A DNA stretch of 64,000 nucleotides, taken from positions 283,093,930 to 283,157,929 of the forward strand of contig JARYHS010008074.1 of NCBI GenBank assembly GCA_031002005.1, written 5' to 3'. The notes below the pieces were generated by a model, which was not told the origin of the DNA, did no database searches, and worked only from the letters and a program-made list of their open reading frames with translations. Shown here piece after piece: positions 10,176 through 21,240 of this stretch. Made by a program: the position numbers and the translations under genes. Source of the stretch: Vandiemenella viatica (Eukaryota; Arthropoda; Insecta; Orthoptera; Morabidae). Within the stretch, counting starts at the first letter, position 1. Every line of letters starts with the position of its first letter.

Positions 10176-13100
10176 TTTTAAATTTATAAAGTGATTGACA
10201 GGAAACTTTTTCATTCATATTGATTTCTGCGCCTTTCGGGGATGTTCCCGTAAATGACTGTGTGTTACCGAAATGATGAAATAAACACAGAACAGGTTTT
10301 TAATCAAATAATTCATGCATCATTACATTTTCAAATATTTATTGCATTTAGCTATAACAAATCAAATAAAATACATAAAAAACTTGGGCTTATAACACAA
10401 ATTAGGCCTTTTTGAAAATATCAATATTATTCTGAAAGTAATGCTGTGTTACTAACAGTTCCTTTTTCTTTTTTAGTAATGATGTTGGTATAATTTGAAT
10501 TATATTTTCAATTATAAGGTATCAAATATCTCTGGACTCAAGTTTAAAAAATTTGGCACTGTTTTGTCTATTTATATATATATTTTAAAAATTTCGGAAA
10601 AATGAATATGTTTAAAAAATTCATTTTGGTTTAAACTTTATTTAAGACTTTTTGTTTCATCACTGTAGTATAGATACCATATAAATCTTTCTTTTTTAGT
10701 GGAATTCCTTTTGCTAATTGAATTTTTAACTTTCAAATTGTAATGAAGATCGACACCGGTTTTTGCAATTTTTAGCATTTGTTTATGTCCCTCCATAATA
10801 TTTTCTTCGTTTTTAGATACACACAGTACTTATTCATACTTGAGAAGAGACATTATTTTGGAACCGCCACAATCATTTTGGGACCACATGTCATTTCCAA
10901 AAACATTCCCGGATTGACATTTTTAAATAATCGCATGGCATAAGCATAATCTATCTTCGAGGCAGCTTCTCAATAACAACATGTAAATGTAAATGTAATT
11001 GAAATCATAATTTCTTATATATAAAAATATTTCATGCATTCCCAGAATGACGCTGACCGCTAACCTGATCAAATTCTATGAGAGAGTGCTCATTAGCTTC
11101 ATCTGTTCTTCCTAATAACATTTTTCTTCAGTTATGGATGCGAACACTGAAACGACGCATTTGACATTTGACAAAGATCAAATTTATTTTAATTTTAGGT
11201 AGTATTGTTTTATTTTGTAACAATTGGAAGAGTGATTTTTTAAGAGGTGAAATAAGTTTTACTGACCATTCGTGGTGTTATTTATTCATTTTTCAATGTT
11301 CTAGTTGCTTTTATTCTACAGAACTAGCACTTAGTGACACATTCCCAAAATGATTTTTTTTTTGTGTTTTATTTTAATTAATGAAATTACTCAATTTCTT
11401 AATGGACTATGTGGCAATAATAATAAATAACAAAAACATTTTTCAGTGTTTATTTTAATAAAAGAAAATAATTTGGTTACTTTAAAGTCTTCCAAAGCAA
11501 ATTTCCCCCCTTCATGGTTTTGTGCCATATGAGCTATGCCAGGACATTCCAATTCTACGTTAAGCTATAGGTCCCAGAGGAAAAGAACTGATCCTCCCAT
11601 CTATTACACAATGGCTTGGCTTAGTGTGCCTCTTCGGGAGGATCCAAACAACTTTTGGGTTGTGGACTAAGGGTTTTTTTTTTTTTTTAATACAATAAAA
11701 AATAAAAAAACAGTGTATAGACGTGAAAAGTGCAACTCAGTTCTGTTTTTCTGTATGAATTATTTTTTGTGTTCTCTTGACTTCTGATTGGTTTGTAAAA
11801 TAATAAGGTAGCTAAAATGCAAAATAATTTCTTATAACTGCTGCAGAACATTTTGTATCAGAACAAATTGAAAATCCAAACCACTCTCGGTCCCAACTGG
11901 TTCAGATTATCAATGCTATAGTCTAATTACATTCTGCAGATTAATAGCATGACTGAAAATCTCTTACATTCCATCTCTTCCCTCCTTTGAACAAATGATC
12001 AAGAAGTAGCTTCACATTGGCACAAAACTTGCAATGATACACAAGAACTATTACAAGCAAAATATATCCATGTAACAAAAATAACAAAGACACTTTCTTC
12101 GGTACCATTGCTTTAATAAATAGATGAAAGAATAGCATGAAAATACTGACTAATGTAAAATTCATCAATTTAAATTTTTTATGAGTGATCAAATTTGGAG
12201 AAAAGCCAGTTTGGAAATTTAAATGAAGAGCACTTTCTAATTAGATTTAAATAATCAATTACTTGGAAGATATGGGGGAAAAATGTTAATGAGCTGAGAA
12301 AACTCAATCATCAGCACAATATATAGTTCACTTAAATTGTAAAAACCTATGAAAAATATAATACAAATGATGCCAGCAGCTGAAAGCATTTAATACTACA
12401 TTCACTGCAAAAGATTTGATGACTTGTTCCTTAATCTATTATCCCTGAGAATTAAAGAGAAATCTATTTTTGTGCCGGTGTGCTTTTTATAAACACAATT
12501 TTTCTGATGGAATACACAATCAGTTCAGAATCAATAACAATAAACTACACTGAAAATATTTTATAAGGCTACTTCAATTTACATCATCATTCTCCTAACA
12601 AGGATTTAAATAAGCTCATTACTATACGCTCTATAATGCTTCAGACAGTTTGAATTCTAGAAGGAAGCAGTTTGTTTTTGATGATAGAAGTAAGAGCTTT
12701 GCTACATAAAAACAATTAAAAACAGTTGGCACTGAAAGCAGAAATACAAAAGCTTCTTAACATGCATGTAAGCATAAATATTTATCTTTTCAGGACAATT
12801 TCTGTTAGTATCAAACACAGGAATTATTCTAGTCAAAATGAGTTTTTTTGAGTGTACGTATGACAAAATTGCCACAACACCAGGTAGATGCACGGGTCTT
12901 ATTGCAATTTGTACAGTGTGGTGTCAAGACTGTGTGGCTGACTGGATCATGCAGTACGTTACCACGTGACAGATGACCCAGGTCCACTGCAGCCGGAAGC
13001 ATGGAACAAAATAACATGCTCTTTCAGTACCAATCTGAAACCTCAACTTATTGATATTTAGTACAGATTAACATAAAATAAAATCTTTGGCATCTTAGCT

Positions 13101-13350
13101 AATTTGATTACATTTCTTTAAGATACATTTAGACAATATCGCAGAACTGGATATTGAACTGCAGGTTTAAGATATGTATTGCCCTGCCCTGTTACTAACC
13201 CAGCACATAGAAAATAAGTGATGTGGCTTTCACTCTCAGAAATAAAAGGGGGGGGGAGTATAAAATGGGAAATTATATCAAATAAATAACAGCTAGTGAC
13301 TGGTCAACTTTTTTAATCAAATTATGGAAGTGTATATAATTTAAAATTCT
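10176..13350. other. AT-rich stretch without recognised gene
   Basis: Several short open frames occur (for example 11168-11353 and 11941-12192) but none shows a recognisable domain, and their composition matches the AT-rich surroundings. A 14-base T run near 11675-11689 follows a GC-richer patch (11510-11670) that may be a small repeat. Nothing else could be supported. Confidence 0.5.
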
Positions 13351-13749
13351 TTAGACAGGAATATGATGCAACTAAGGAAAATGGAAGCGGCTTCTTGGCG
13401 ATATAAATAAGAAAAGAAAGGGAAATTAACCCACCACATACCAAAGTGGACGGATGCGATGAGAGAACACTAATGCTGACAAACAACTACACAATATTTT
13501 GGCATCTGCCTTGCTCACAAATAGAAAAACGGGCCATTAGGCTCGGAACGTGTGTGCGAGTCATTAGGTAACGTTCGTTGTGCACACACGTTCCGAGCCT
13601 AATGGCCCGTTTTTCTATTTGTGAGCAAGGCAGATGCTGAAATATTGTGTAGTTGTTTGTCAGCATTAGTGTTCTCTCATCGCATCCGTCCACTTTGGTA
13701 TGTGGTGGGTTAATTTCCCTTTCTTTTCTTATTTAGACAGGAATATGAT
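13351..13749. mobile_element. fold-back element with 17-bp flanking direct repeat
   Basis: A nearly perfect palindrome occupies 13405-13734: the left arm 13405-13557 and the right arm 13582-13734 are inverted copies of about 153 bp with a 24-bp spacer. The whole is bracketed by the direct repeat TTAGACAGGAATATGAT at 13351-13367 and 13733-13749 (17 of 17 bases). Between the left direct repeat and the palindrome lie 37 bp that are not part of the palindrome. The open frame on the minus strand here only reads through the arm. The architecture is the same as at 54343-54573. A target duplication of this length plus a short one-sided tail recalls Penelope-like retroelements with inverted terminal repeats; that link is inference. 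Confidence 0.8.
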
Positions 13750-13837
13750 ATAAATGCCACTTTGATCTCAATTAAAACCAATCTATAAGATGTGGAAATT
13801 TATTAGTAATTATGTAACATGTACATATTATCACCAA

Positions 13838-14560
13838 TTTCCAACAACCAAAACAGAATCATCATTCCAGCAAGTAAGGGTTTCACCACTATGATCAAGG
13901 ACCACAGTGACTATGATGCTGAAGCCCTTGGACAGCTTTCGGACACCAATACCTATCGTCCACACTCTACAGATCCCACCTCTTCTATCTGCGATGAAAT
14001 TTTCTCCTTCCTTGACAGCCATGTCCCTTATAAGGCCTCTCCTCACAGTCCTTATCCATCCTCACTCCTCAAAATCCCCACACACCTATGTTATACCTCT
14101 TCCCCAAGATCCACAAGGCTGGCAATCTGGTGTGACCTATAGTTGCAGCATATGGTTCTCTTTCTGAACAAACCTTTCGTGCAGAATGTTCCTCCTTACA
14201 TCAAAGATAACCCACATTTCTTGGAGCATCTGCCCAAAGTCCCCACTACTTTACTTCCACACTCCTTCCTTGTCTCCAATGGCGTAACTTACTTGTACAC
14301 TAACATTCCCCACTATCATGGCCCAAGTTCCCTTCAACATTTCCTTTGATATATGTCCCCCACACAGTCTTCCAAGCACATCCCTAACCAACTTAATACT
14401 CTCTAAAAACTACTTCTACTTTCATTTCCAAGTTTGTCACCAGATATGCAGCACTTCTTATGCCAACCTCTTCCTCGGCCATCTGGAGTAACATTTTTCT
14501 TAAGAACAACCACCTCATTCTCCTAGTGTGGTTCAGAAATATATTTAGGATCTGGACACA
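13838..14560 (+). pseudogene. Penelope-like element copy A, piece 1 (N-terminal part and RT core)
   Basis: This encodes the part of a PLE polyprotein before and within the reverse transcriptase: PASKGFTTMIKDHSDYDAEA, then a TDPTSSICDEIFSFLDSHVP stretch, a 'LPKIHKAGNP'-like box in a shifted frame, and IKDNPHFLEHLPKVPTTLLP leading to a 'TSLYTNIPH' motif (RT motif A region, here changed to VTYLYTNIPH at 14286-14316). The piece stops at 14560 within the 'IWTH' word next to the RT active site; the YIDD residues themselves are deleted (14531-14560 reads WFRNIFRIWTH). Several frameshifts and stops are present. The coding frame resumes at 20750. Confidence 0.75.
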
Positions 14561-14894
14561 CTACTTCAAGATGGCCGACGCATAATACAACATGTACAGA
14601 CGCTCTGTATTATGATCACATTTTGAGTGGGTAAAACATCATCTGGCATTATATGAAGTATCAAAGTCGTTTAATTAAATGTGCTGAAATACACAATAGA
14701 AAAAAATTGTGAGTTTAAGATCAAAACTGTGCGAAGAATAAGTTATTCTTATATTTTGTGCAAGCGCATGGTGTGCTTAGTATTTCTCAGGAAAGAAATT
14801 TTATGGTTCGAACTCGCTGATTGTGAGAGTTCTATGATCTTAAGCAAATTGAGTGAAAAGTGACTAAACCATTAAGATTCACCCATTATTAAGA

Positions 14895-16584
14895 GTGAAG
14901 CTACACAGTACAATGCAGGACAACAGCCTAGTCTGCCAGCCACACGGCCGTCGTGGTGCGCTGCTTGCTGTCACAATGTCACACCACCAGTGTCAACAGG
15001 CCGTCCAGCTGTCTTCGCTGCCAATTCAGCAACTCCACAACTGCATGAGTAAAGTGCATCCGCACACAACCACAACCTCCAAAAATCCTGTCCATGGTTC
15101 AATGTCAAGCAAATGTAAGATCTGAAAGTTTCTCTGATCCCACATGTCAAAAGCCATGTCTGCAAATTCAAATGAATCCCGCGGTGATTTAGTAATGGAC
15201 ACATCTCGCAAATTGGAAGATCTAACTGTAGCCATGGATACTGAAAAACGGTTCAAAGAGATTTACATCGATAAGGAACTTCCAAATCAGAAAATGACAC
15301 ATAAAAATGGCAGCCTTGAAGGAAAAGATAGCCCAATGGGTGCTGGCTCAGGCAATGCCCATCAGTAGATTGACCCAATTGCAAATCTAAAATGAAAGGC
15401 TGCAAAAGGAAAATAATATAGTGGTCTCGAAACCTGGAAAAACATGCCCAAGCAGCTTTCATCACTGCTATCCTCACAAAAACAAAGGCGCAGATTGAGA
15501 GTGCTCTAAAGAACCAGATGGGCACTCTATTTATTGCATTAAAAAACCAGAAAGGAGCAAGGGAGGTTCAAAAGAAATTTACAGAACGTCTAGACCAGTG
15601 TTTCCCAACCTTTTTTGGGTCATGTCCCACTTTCAACATTTTTTTGCCCCCCATATATAATTTTTAATAAAAAAATTATTTGTTATTAAGGAAACTGATA
15701 TAGGATGGTTTTTGAAAGAAAACACTTTAATATTATCATAAAACACAGTAGGTAAATTAAAAAACATATAATGAAATACTAAAATTCAAATTAAAAAGAT
15801 TTATAATAAACATTTATTATGGCAATTTAGTGTGATCCTTTTAAGAATTTGCTTTTTTGCAATATTTTGTAACCATATCTGGCATTGCGTTTAAATAACC
15901 CAAAGAGAAAGCGGTAAAGTCGTATCAAGTCAATTTCTAAATTGCCCCCCTAAAAAAAACCAAATTGCCCCCCAGTGGGGCGTGGGCCCCATGTTGGGAA
16001 ACACTGGTCTAGACCCTACAAAAGATCAAATAAGGATCAAAAGCATGAGGACCACAGCAAAAATGTTAATTGTGGAAACTGAGTCAAGTGAGGACACTAA
16101 AAGATAATGGGAAATGCAAAGCTACAAGAGGAACTTAAATGCGAGCCACCTAAGAAAAGGTGTCCGTTAATAATATTATACTACACCAACTGGAATGAAC
16201 AAGAATGAACAAGAAATACAAGACTGTGCTTATTACCAAAACCTGGAGGGAACAGTAAGTAAAGCTGATTGCGAGAAAGGCTTCATCTTAAAATTCAGAA
16301 CTGGCCCTCAGGGAAAAGCCAATGTTCATCATGTGGTGGAAGTAGATCCACAGCTCCGAAAAATTATTATTGCCAAACAGCGATTATATTTGGGCTTCCA
16401 GTTAATAGCCATTAAAGACTTCCTAGTAGTACCTAAATGCAATAAATGTTACAGTTTAGGACATATTAGCAAGTACTGCAACAAATTAAAGTCCACATGC
16501 TCTCATTGCGGCGAAGAGGATCACAATAGATCTGAATGTGATAAAAAGGGACAACCTCCCATTTGCATACCTAGTATGAAGTGA
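14895..16584 (+). pseudogene. LINE ORF1 (gag-like, two CCHC knuckles), interrupted by MITE
   Basis: ORF1 proteins of R1-type LINEs bind the element RNA. Recognisable parts are an acidic and basic N-terminal segment around 15144-15590, a continuation after the MITE (RLDPTKDQIRIKSMRTTAKM from 16007), and a well-preserved stretch 16195-16584 that ends with two zinc knuckles: CNKCYSLGHISKYC (16435-16476) and CSHCGEEDHNRSEC (16498-16539). A third knuckle expected in this family is not visible. The reading frame joins across the MITE at its 8-bp target duplication, which proves the MITE came later. Stops and frameshifts occur in the first half. Confidence 0.75.
15596..16006. mobile_element. hAT-type MITE in LINE ORF1
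   Basis: This 411-bp element has inverted ends that start CAGTGTTTCCCAAC on both sides (14 identical bases) and is flanked by the perfect 8-bp duplication GTCTAGAC (15588-15595 and 16007-16014). It has no coding capacity. The C-rich word 'ttgccccccca' recurs in inverted form near both ends. TIR sequence and 8-bp target duplication define the hAT superfamily. Confidence 0.9.
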
Positions 16585-16799
16585 GGGGCAGGGGTTAGTT
16601 GTTCATCTAAGGACGACTGTCCCACATACCAGATGTTGCTTCAAAGAACCATAAATAAAATAGATTATGGACAGCAAGACCGTAACAGATCGAGTTATCA
16701 ACAAACTTCGAACTTTAAGCGATAACTGAGAGAGGATTCCTACATCTGGTACCAAAGGAAAAAAAGTACAAGCATCCAAGTAGAGGAATAAGCGACATG

Positions 16800-17160
16800 C
16801 TGAGGAAATGGGAATACTGGAAAAAGAAAGGACTGAAAGAAGACATAAGAGTTGATGCTAGCACCCAGACTGATGGAATTGGAGAGGCAATAACCAAGCA
16901 ACAATCGACACAGGACATTATCACGAAAGCTAACAGGAATGTATCACAAAAATGCAATCCTGCTGAAATTTATAAAGAATGCAAAAAGGCAATGCAACTA
17001 GCAAGACAAGAGGAAATGTCACTCCTCACAATAGCACTAAGGCACTTAGTTAGAACGGGACACAAAAATAACATTTCCAGTTCCAGACAGCAAAGGCAGG
17101 TCTATAACATTTCCAGTTCCGGAAGCCATAGATAGGATACAATTAAAAGCAGCAAATCTT
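16800..17160 (+). pseudogene. LINE inter-domain stretch, lysine-rich
   Basis: An open frame of 112 codons (16797-17135) encodes a lysine- and glutamine-rich segment beginning MLRKWEYWKKKGLKEDIRVD with the TQTDG word seen in linker regions of insect LINE ORF1 proteins. It most likely belongs to the C-terminal part of ORF1 of the surrounding R1-like element. No catalytic motif is present. Confidence 0.4.
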
Positions 17161-17329
17161 CCCACAAGTCCAGTTCATCTTATGGAGCTTATTTTAGAAT
17201 TGTTTGACGGAAAAGAAGAAGAATTTGACCTTGAAGATTTGTACAGGCAACTAGTGATAACACATGGCCACATTGCTATTGATTATAGGCAACAATGGCC
17301 TAAGAGTCACATACATACACACCACCCAT

Positions 17330-18016
17330 GAACAAATACAGAGTCAATGTAACACAACTTAGGGGAAGGCGCACTGAGGCCATGTTATTAGAAGTAAGAA
17401 GACTACCAGAGACATCCTGTGCCTTCAAGAACCGTATACCAGTGCAGGGAGGGTACCACATATGCCTGTGATATCACAAATAGTATGTGAAGGTGAACAT
17501 CCAATGGCTGCTATAGTTGCACTTAACAGGAACTATACAGTCACAAAAATTGCCCAGTTATGTAATGAGAATGTTACTTATGTTGAAATAACAACACATA
17601 ATGAGAGACTTGTGATTGCTAATCTCTACTTTCAATATGGTGAATAAATAGATGGATACCTTGAAAAAATGAGGTAAATCAATGAAGCAATGGGAAACAG
17701 ACCAGTAGTATACACAATGGATGCCAATGCTAAATCTCCCCTCTGGCATAGTAACATTAGAGACGAGCGAGGAATATTAATAGAGCAGACTATCTTTGAA
17801 CTGAATCTGGAAGTTATGAATAAACCCTTTAATCCCTACACATTTCAAAATAGAGCTGGTGTAGCAACAAACATAGATGTAACATTAGCAAATGGAAAAG
17901 CTTTCCGAATAGTCAAAAACTGGAAAGTTGGGAAAAATCTAACAACATCAGACCATAACGTCATTTATTTCTCCATATCTAATGCCCAAGAGCAAGATAT
18001 GATAGAAGAATGTTAG
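17330..18016 (+). pseudogene. LINE endonuclease domain (R1 type)
   Basis: This is the apurinic/apyrimidinic-like endonuclease that nicks target DNA to prime reverse transcription. Visible motifs are a 'LQEPYTSAGR' box in a shifted frame near 17423-17452, ALNRNYTVTKIAQLCNENVT and LVIANLYFQYGE (17516-17647), DANAKSPLWHS (17720-17752), which carries the conserved D and N of the active site, and TSDHNVIYF (17946-17972) with the catalytic SDH motif. At least one stop and one frameshift separate these motifs, so the protein is dead, but the active-site residues remain. The segment lies between ORF1 and the RT in the expected order. Confidence 0.75.
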
Positions 18017-18082
18017 TCATATTCTTATAAACCAGACTGGAACCTACTACGAATATTCTTTGAAATCCCAGCACTGCCAGAC

Positions 18083-20353
18083 ATGTCAGATAATGTTGAC
18101 TTAAAGGCGATGGAACTGACGAATGTGATACAACACGCCATGAGGGTATCAATAGTGAAAAAGAGAACGCTCAATGATAAAATATGTATTCTGTGGAACG
18201 ATACGCTTCAGGGGTTAAGGACAAAAGTAAGGAGAACTCAAAGGCACCACCACCATGCAAAAACTGCCACTGAATGTACCTGGAGACTGGATCAGTACAG
18301 GTCAGCGAAAGCTGAGTACCATCAGAAACTTCAGGACATTAGATTAACCAGTTGGTGCATAAGTAAAAACTTTGTATTAAACCCATGGGGACTTCTGTAC
18401 AAGATAGCTGCGCAGAAGGTAAAATCACCTACCATTGTTTCTACACTCAGGAAAGAAGATGACAAGCAGTTGGCAGGAATCGGCAGAACTTCTCCTGAAA
18501 ACATTCTCGCCGTACGACCAGCAGGGGTCCGATTCTGAGGTGCACAAACTTACAAGGTAACTAATGAATAACGAATATGATAATGGCATGGTGGTTCTAC
18601 CAGAGGAAGTAAGTACCACAATAAGCACACTGAAGAGGAATAAAGCACCAGGACCTGATGGGATAACAGCAGAAGTGGTGCAAGCCTTAAGACAGCATAT
18701 AGTTCCTTACCTTACTGAATTGCTGAATGCATGCCTGCTGCAGGGAAGGATACCCCATTGTTGGAAAATATCGAGCATAAAAATTATAAGGAAAGGAGAG
18801 GATAAGAACCCTATACTACCAAAGTCTTACAGACCAATTTGCCCACTCAATACACTTGGGAAAATTCAAGAAAAATTACTATGTAAAAGAATTAAAGAAT
18901 TCAGATTATTGAAAGGTATGAATCAGTAGCAGTTTGGCTTCTGGAAAGGCAGGTCAACAGAGGATGCCATAAATTAAGTTCAGCATATAGTAAACTCGAC
19001 AAATGAAAAATATGTCATTGGTATATGTATTGAAATTTCCGGTGCCTTTGATAATTTGTGGTGGCCAAGTATGTTCTCCCGACTCAGAGAGTTAGAATGC
19101 CCATGAGTGTTGTATGAGAGCTTGAAAGACTACTGTCACAGAAGAACTGCAACACTTCACAGCACTGGTCAGCAACTGACAAAACATCTCACAAAAGGAT
19201 GTCCACAAGGTTAAGTATGTGGCCCAGAATTCTGGGATATTGCTCTGGTATCTGTCCTTAACAGACTCATGGGTCTTGCAGAGCTTGAAGGAATTGTTGC
19301 CTCACAGATTATATTTTGCTGCTAGTTGGAGGAAATAATAGAAGAGAGACCGAGACAAACACCAAAGAAATAATGAAAGTAATGAAATGCTGGTGTAAAC
19401 AAGTTAAGCTCCAGCTAGCACCAACAAGCACCCAATACAGTTTGATGAAAGGAACACTAAAACGCAACTCCACTGAGAAGCTTGGAGAAAATTCCATTAA
19501 TAGACGCAAAACAGTAAGATACTTAGGGGTTATTCTGGATGAACATAGAAATTTTAATGATCACATTGATTATATATGCAAAAGAACGACTGCAGCAATG
19601 AATAATATAATTAGCATTGGGCAAAGAAGATTTCTAATCCCACTGCCGACTATAAGACTATATCATGGTGCCATTACCACAGCTATAGCAAGTTATGGAG
19701 CAAGCACATGGGAACATAGGTTCAGATTGGTTAAACTTGCAAGGGATATCAGACGAATGCAATTAGGAATTCTCTTACATCATACAGGTGCATTCGGAAG
19801 TATCCCAACTGATGCACTTACAGTCATTCTCGGATTATATCCTTTAGATATGGAAATAAGAAAAAGAGCAGCATGTTACTGGCTACGAAAAGGAAACTCA
19901 GAAATGAAAACAGAGATCCTGGGTCAAGTGGTTTCTAAGAAGTCAGACATTAAAAATTGTATTTTAAATGAATGGCAACAGCAGTGGAACAATTCGGAAA
20001 CAGGAAGGAGAGTATTTGAAATTCTTCCTGACATTAGAGAGTGGATACGTATGAAGCATTTGACTCCATCCCGAGGGTTGATACATTTCCTCACCGGTCA
20101 TGGACCGTATGAAACATATCTCCACAGGATCAATAGGGCAGAGAATGATCTATGCACTTGCGGATCCCCAGGAACACCTGATCATAAACAGTCTAAACGT
20201 CCTTTAGTTGATGATCAAATCAAACAGCACAGAGTGAAGCTCACAGGAAAAACTATCACGGAAATTCTGAAATCAACCTTCTCTGGGAAGACTCGACAAG
20301 CTGGCAGATGCAGTGTCAGATGCAGCCAGGGAGCGGTATCGGCTTCAGCATAG
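18083..20353 (+). pseudogene. LINE reverse transcriptase and C-terminal domain (R1 type)
   Basis: This follows the endonuclease. The linker (18083-18538) leads to RT motifs: LKRNKAPGPDGITAEVVQAL (18627-18686), SYRPICPLNTLGKIQEKLL (18823-18882), 'QFGFWKGRSTEDAI', 'FDNLWWP', and 'TKGCPQG' (19192-19212). The catalytic YADD block at about 19290-19325 is shortened and frameshifted, so the active site is lost. A long uninterrupted frame (19316-20353, 345 codons) then covers the thumb (VRYLGVILDEHRNFNDHIDY) and the R1-type C-terminus (GLIHFLTGHGPYETYLHRIN followed by CTCGSPGTPDH). Catalysis is not possible because of the YADD lesion and several stops upstream of it. Confidence 0.85.
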
Positions 20354-20749
20354 CCAGCAACCTGTTGGAATACAGCAAACCATTTAAGGAATGAATCAAG
20401 ATACCCTAAACGGATGAGATATAAACAACTAAGTGGAACGCTGATGCCAGAAGTGTGGTTTCTGGAATTCTTCAATGGATACCAGTGTTGAATGAACTTT
20501 TGAAAACTCAAAATGTTTAGTTTTTTAGTATTAGTGGGTAATAGTTTTTACTAACAGGTTGTGATAATTTACAGTGCATAGTAATAATAGTTAATTATTT
20601 GTACCATTTTCGTAGTATATAGGAATTGCCTTTATTAAGTATTTTGTTAAGTACAAAATGTTATTATAGTATTAAATCAACGGTTCATTGCAGACTCCAG
20701 AGAACGAACCATCTGAATGTACAGATTAAAAAATAAATAAAATAAATAA

Positions 20750-21240
20750 CCCATGGGAAGAAGAACACCTAAACTTCCTCAATTTTCTTAAGAACAGTCA
20801 TTCCATCAATTTTACTTGGTCATATTCCCACACCTGTATCACCTTCCTTGGTGTGGACATCACCCTAAGACAAGGTGGCCTTCACACTACTATGCACATC
20901 AAGCCAACAAATTTACAGTCGTACCTACAATTTGACAGTTGCCATCTCTTCCACACCAAATGTACCCTTCCATGACAGATGCATCTGTTCTGATCATGAA
21001 TCACTTTCCAGGCATTCCCAAAAATATCTCAAACCCTCATTTCCTGCCACTACTGCCCTGATCTTGTGCAAAAGCAAATCTCCTGTGCTATCTCCGACAA
21101 CTATCATTCTGCACCTTTTAAATCTGACCACAGACCAATATTCATAACCCAGTTCTCTCCTGGCCTGAGATCCATTAACCAGATCCTTCGTCATTGTTAG
21201 GGAATAAACCGGATACTGTATCGGCTTGTCCACCTAAACT
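20750..21240 (+). pseudogene. Penelope-like element copy A, piece 2 (RT C-terminal part)
   Basis: Immediately after the LINE tail the PLE frame resumes: WEEEHLNFLNFLKNSHSINF, then TCITFLGVDITLRQGGLHTT and MHIKPTNLQSYLQFDSC. 'FLxVxI...KPTN...YLxFDS' is a hallmark of the Penelope RT C-terminal region. Later words (SQKYLKPSFP, KSDHRPIFITQFSPGLRSIN) match the connector toward the nuclease domain. A stop at 20973-20975 and frame changes make it a pseudogene. The end near 21240 is approximate, because the following 1.5 kb shows no PLE similarity. Confidence 0.7.

Larger units (their letters stand above)
14561..20749 (+). mobile_element. R1-clade-like LINE inserted in PLE copy A
   Basis: This is a 6.2-kb non-LTR retrotransposon: a 5' leader (14561-14894), an ORF1 with CCHC knuckles, an apurinic-like endonuclease, a reverse transcriptase and a C-terminal region with the 'TGHGPYETYL...CTCG' motif typical of R1-clade elements. 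It ends in an A/T-simple tail (aaaaaataaataaaataaat, 20728-20747). It splits the PLE just after codons for 'IWTH'; the PLE frame continues directly after the tail. A short hAT MITE (15596-16006) sits in ORF1. No long target duplication is visible. Confidence 0.8.

Noticed and set aside
12829..13017. Short minus-strand frame with a Cys pair (HCTNC)
   Set aside because: Only 62 codons, no partner Cys/His residues and no neighbours that support a gene.
13405..13734. Minus-strand open frame and mirror frame inside the palindrome
   Set aside because: Both readings follow from the inverted repeat itself; there is no domain pattern.
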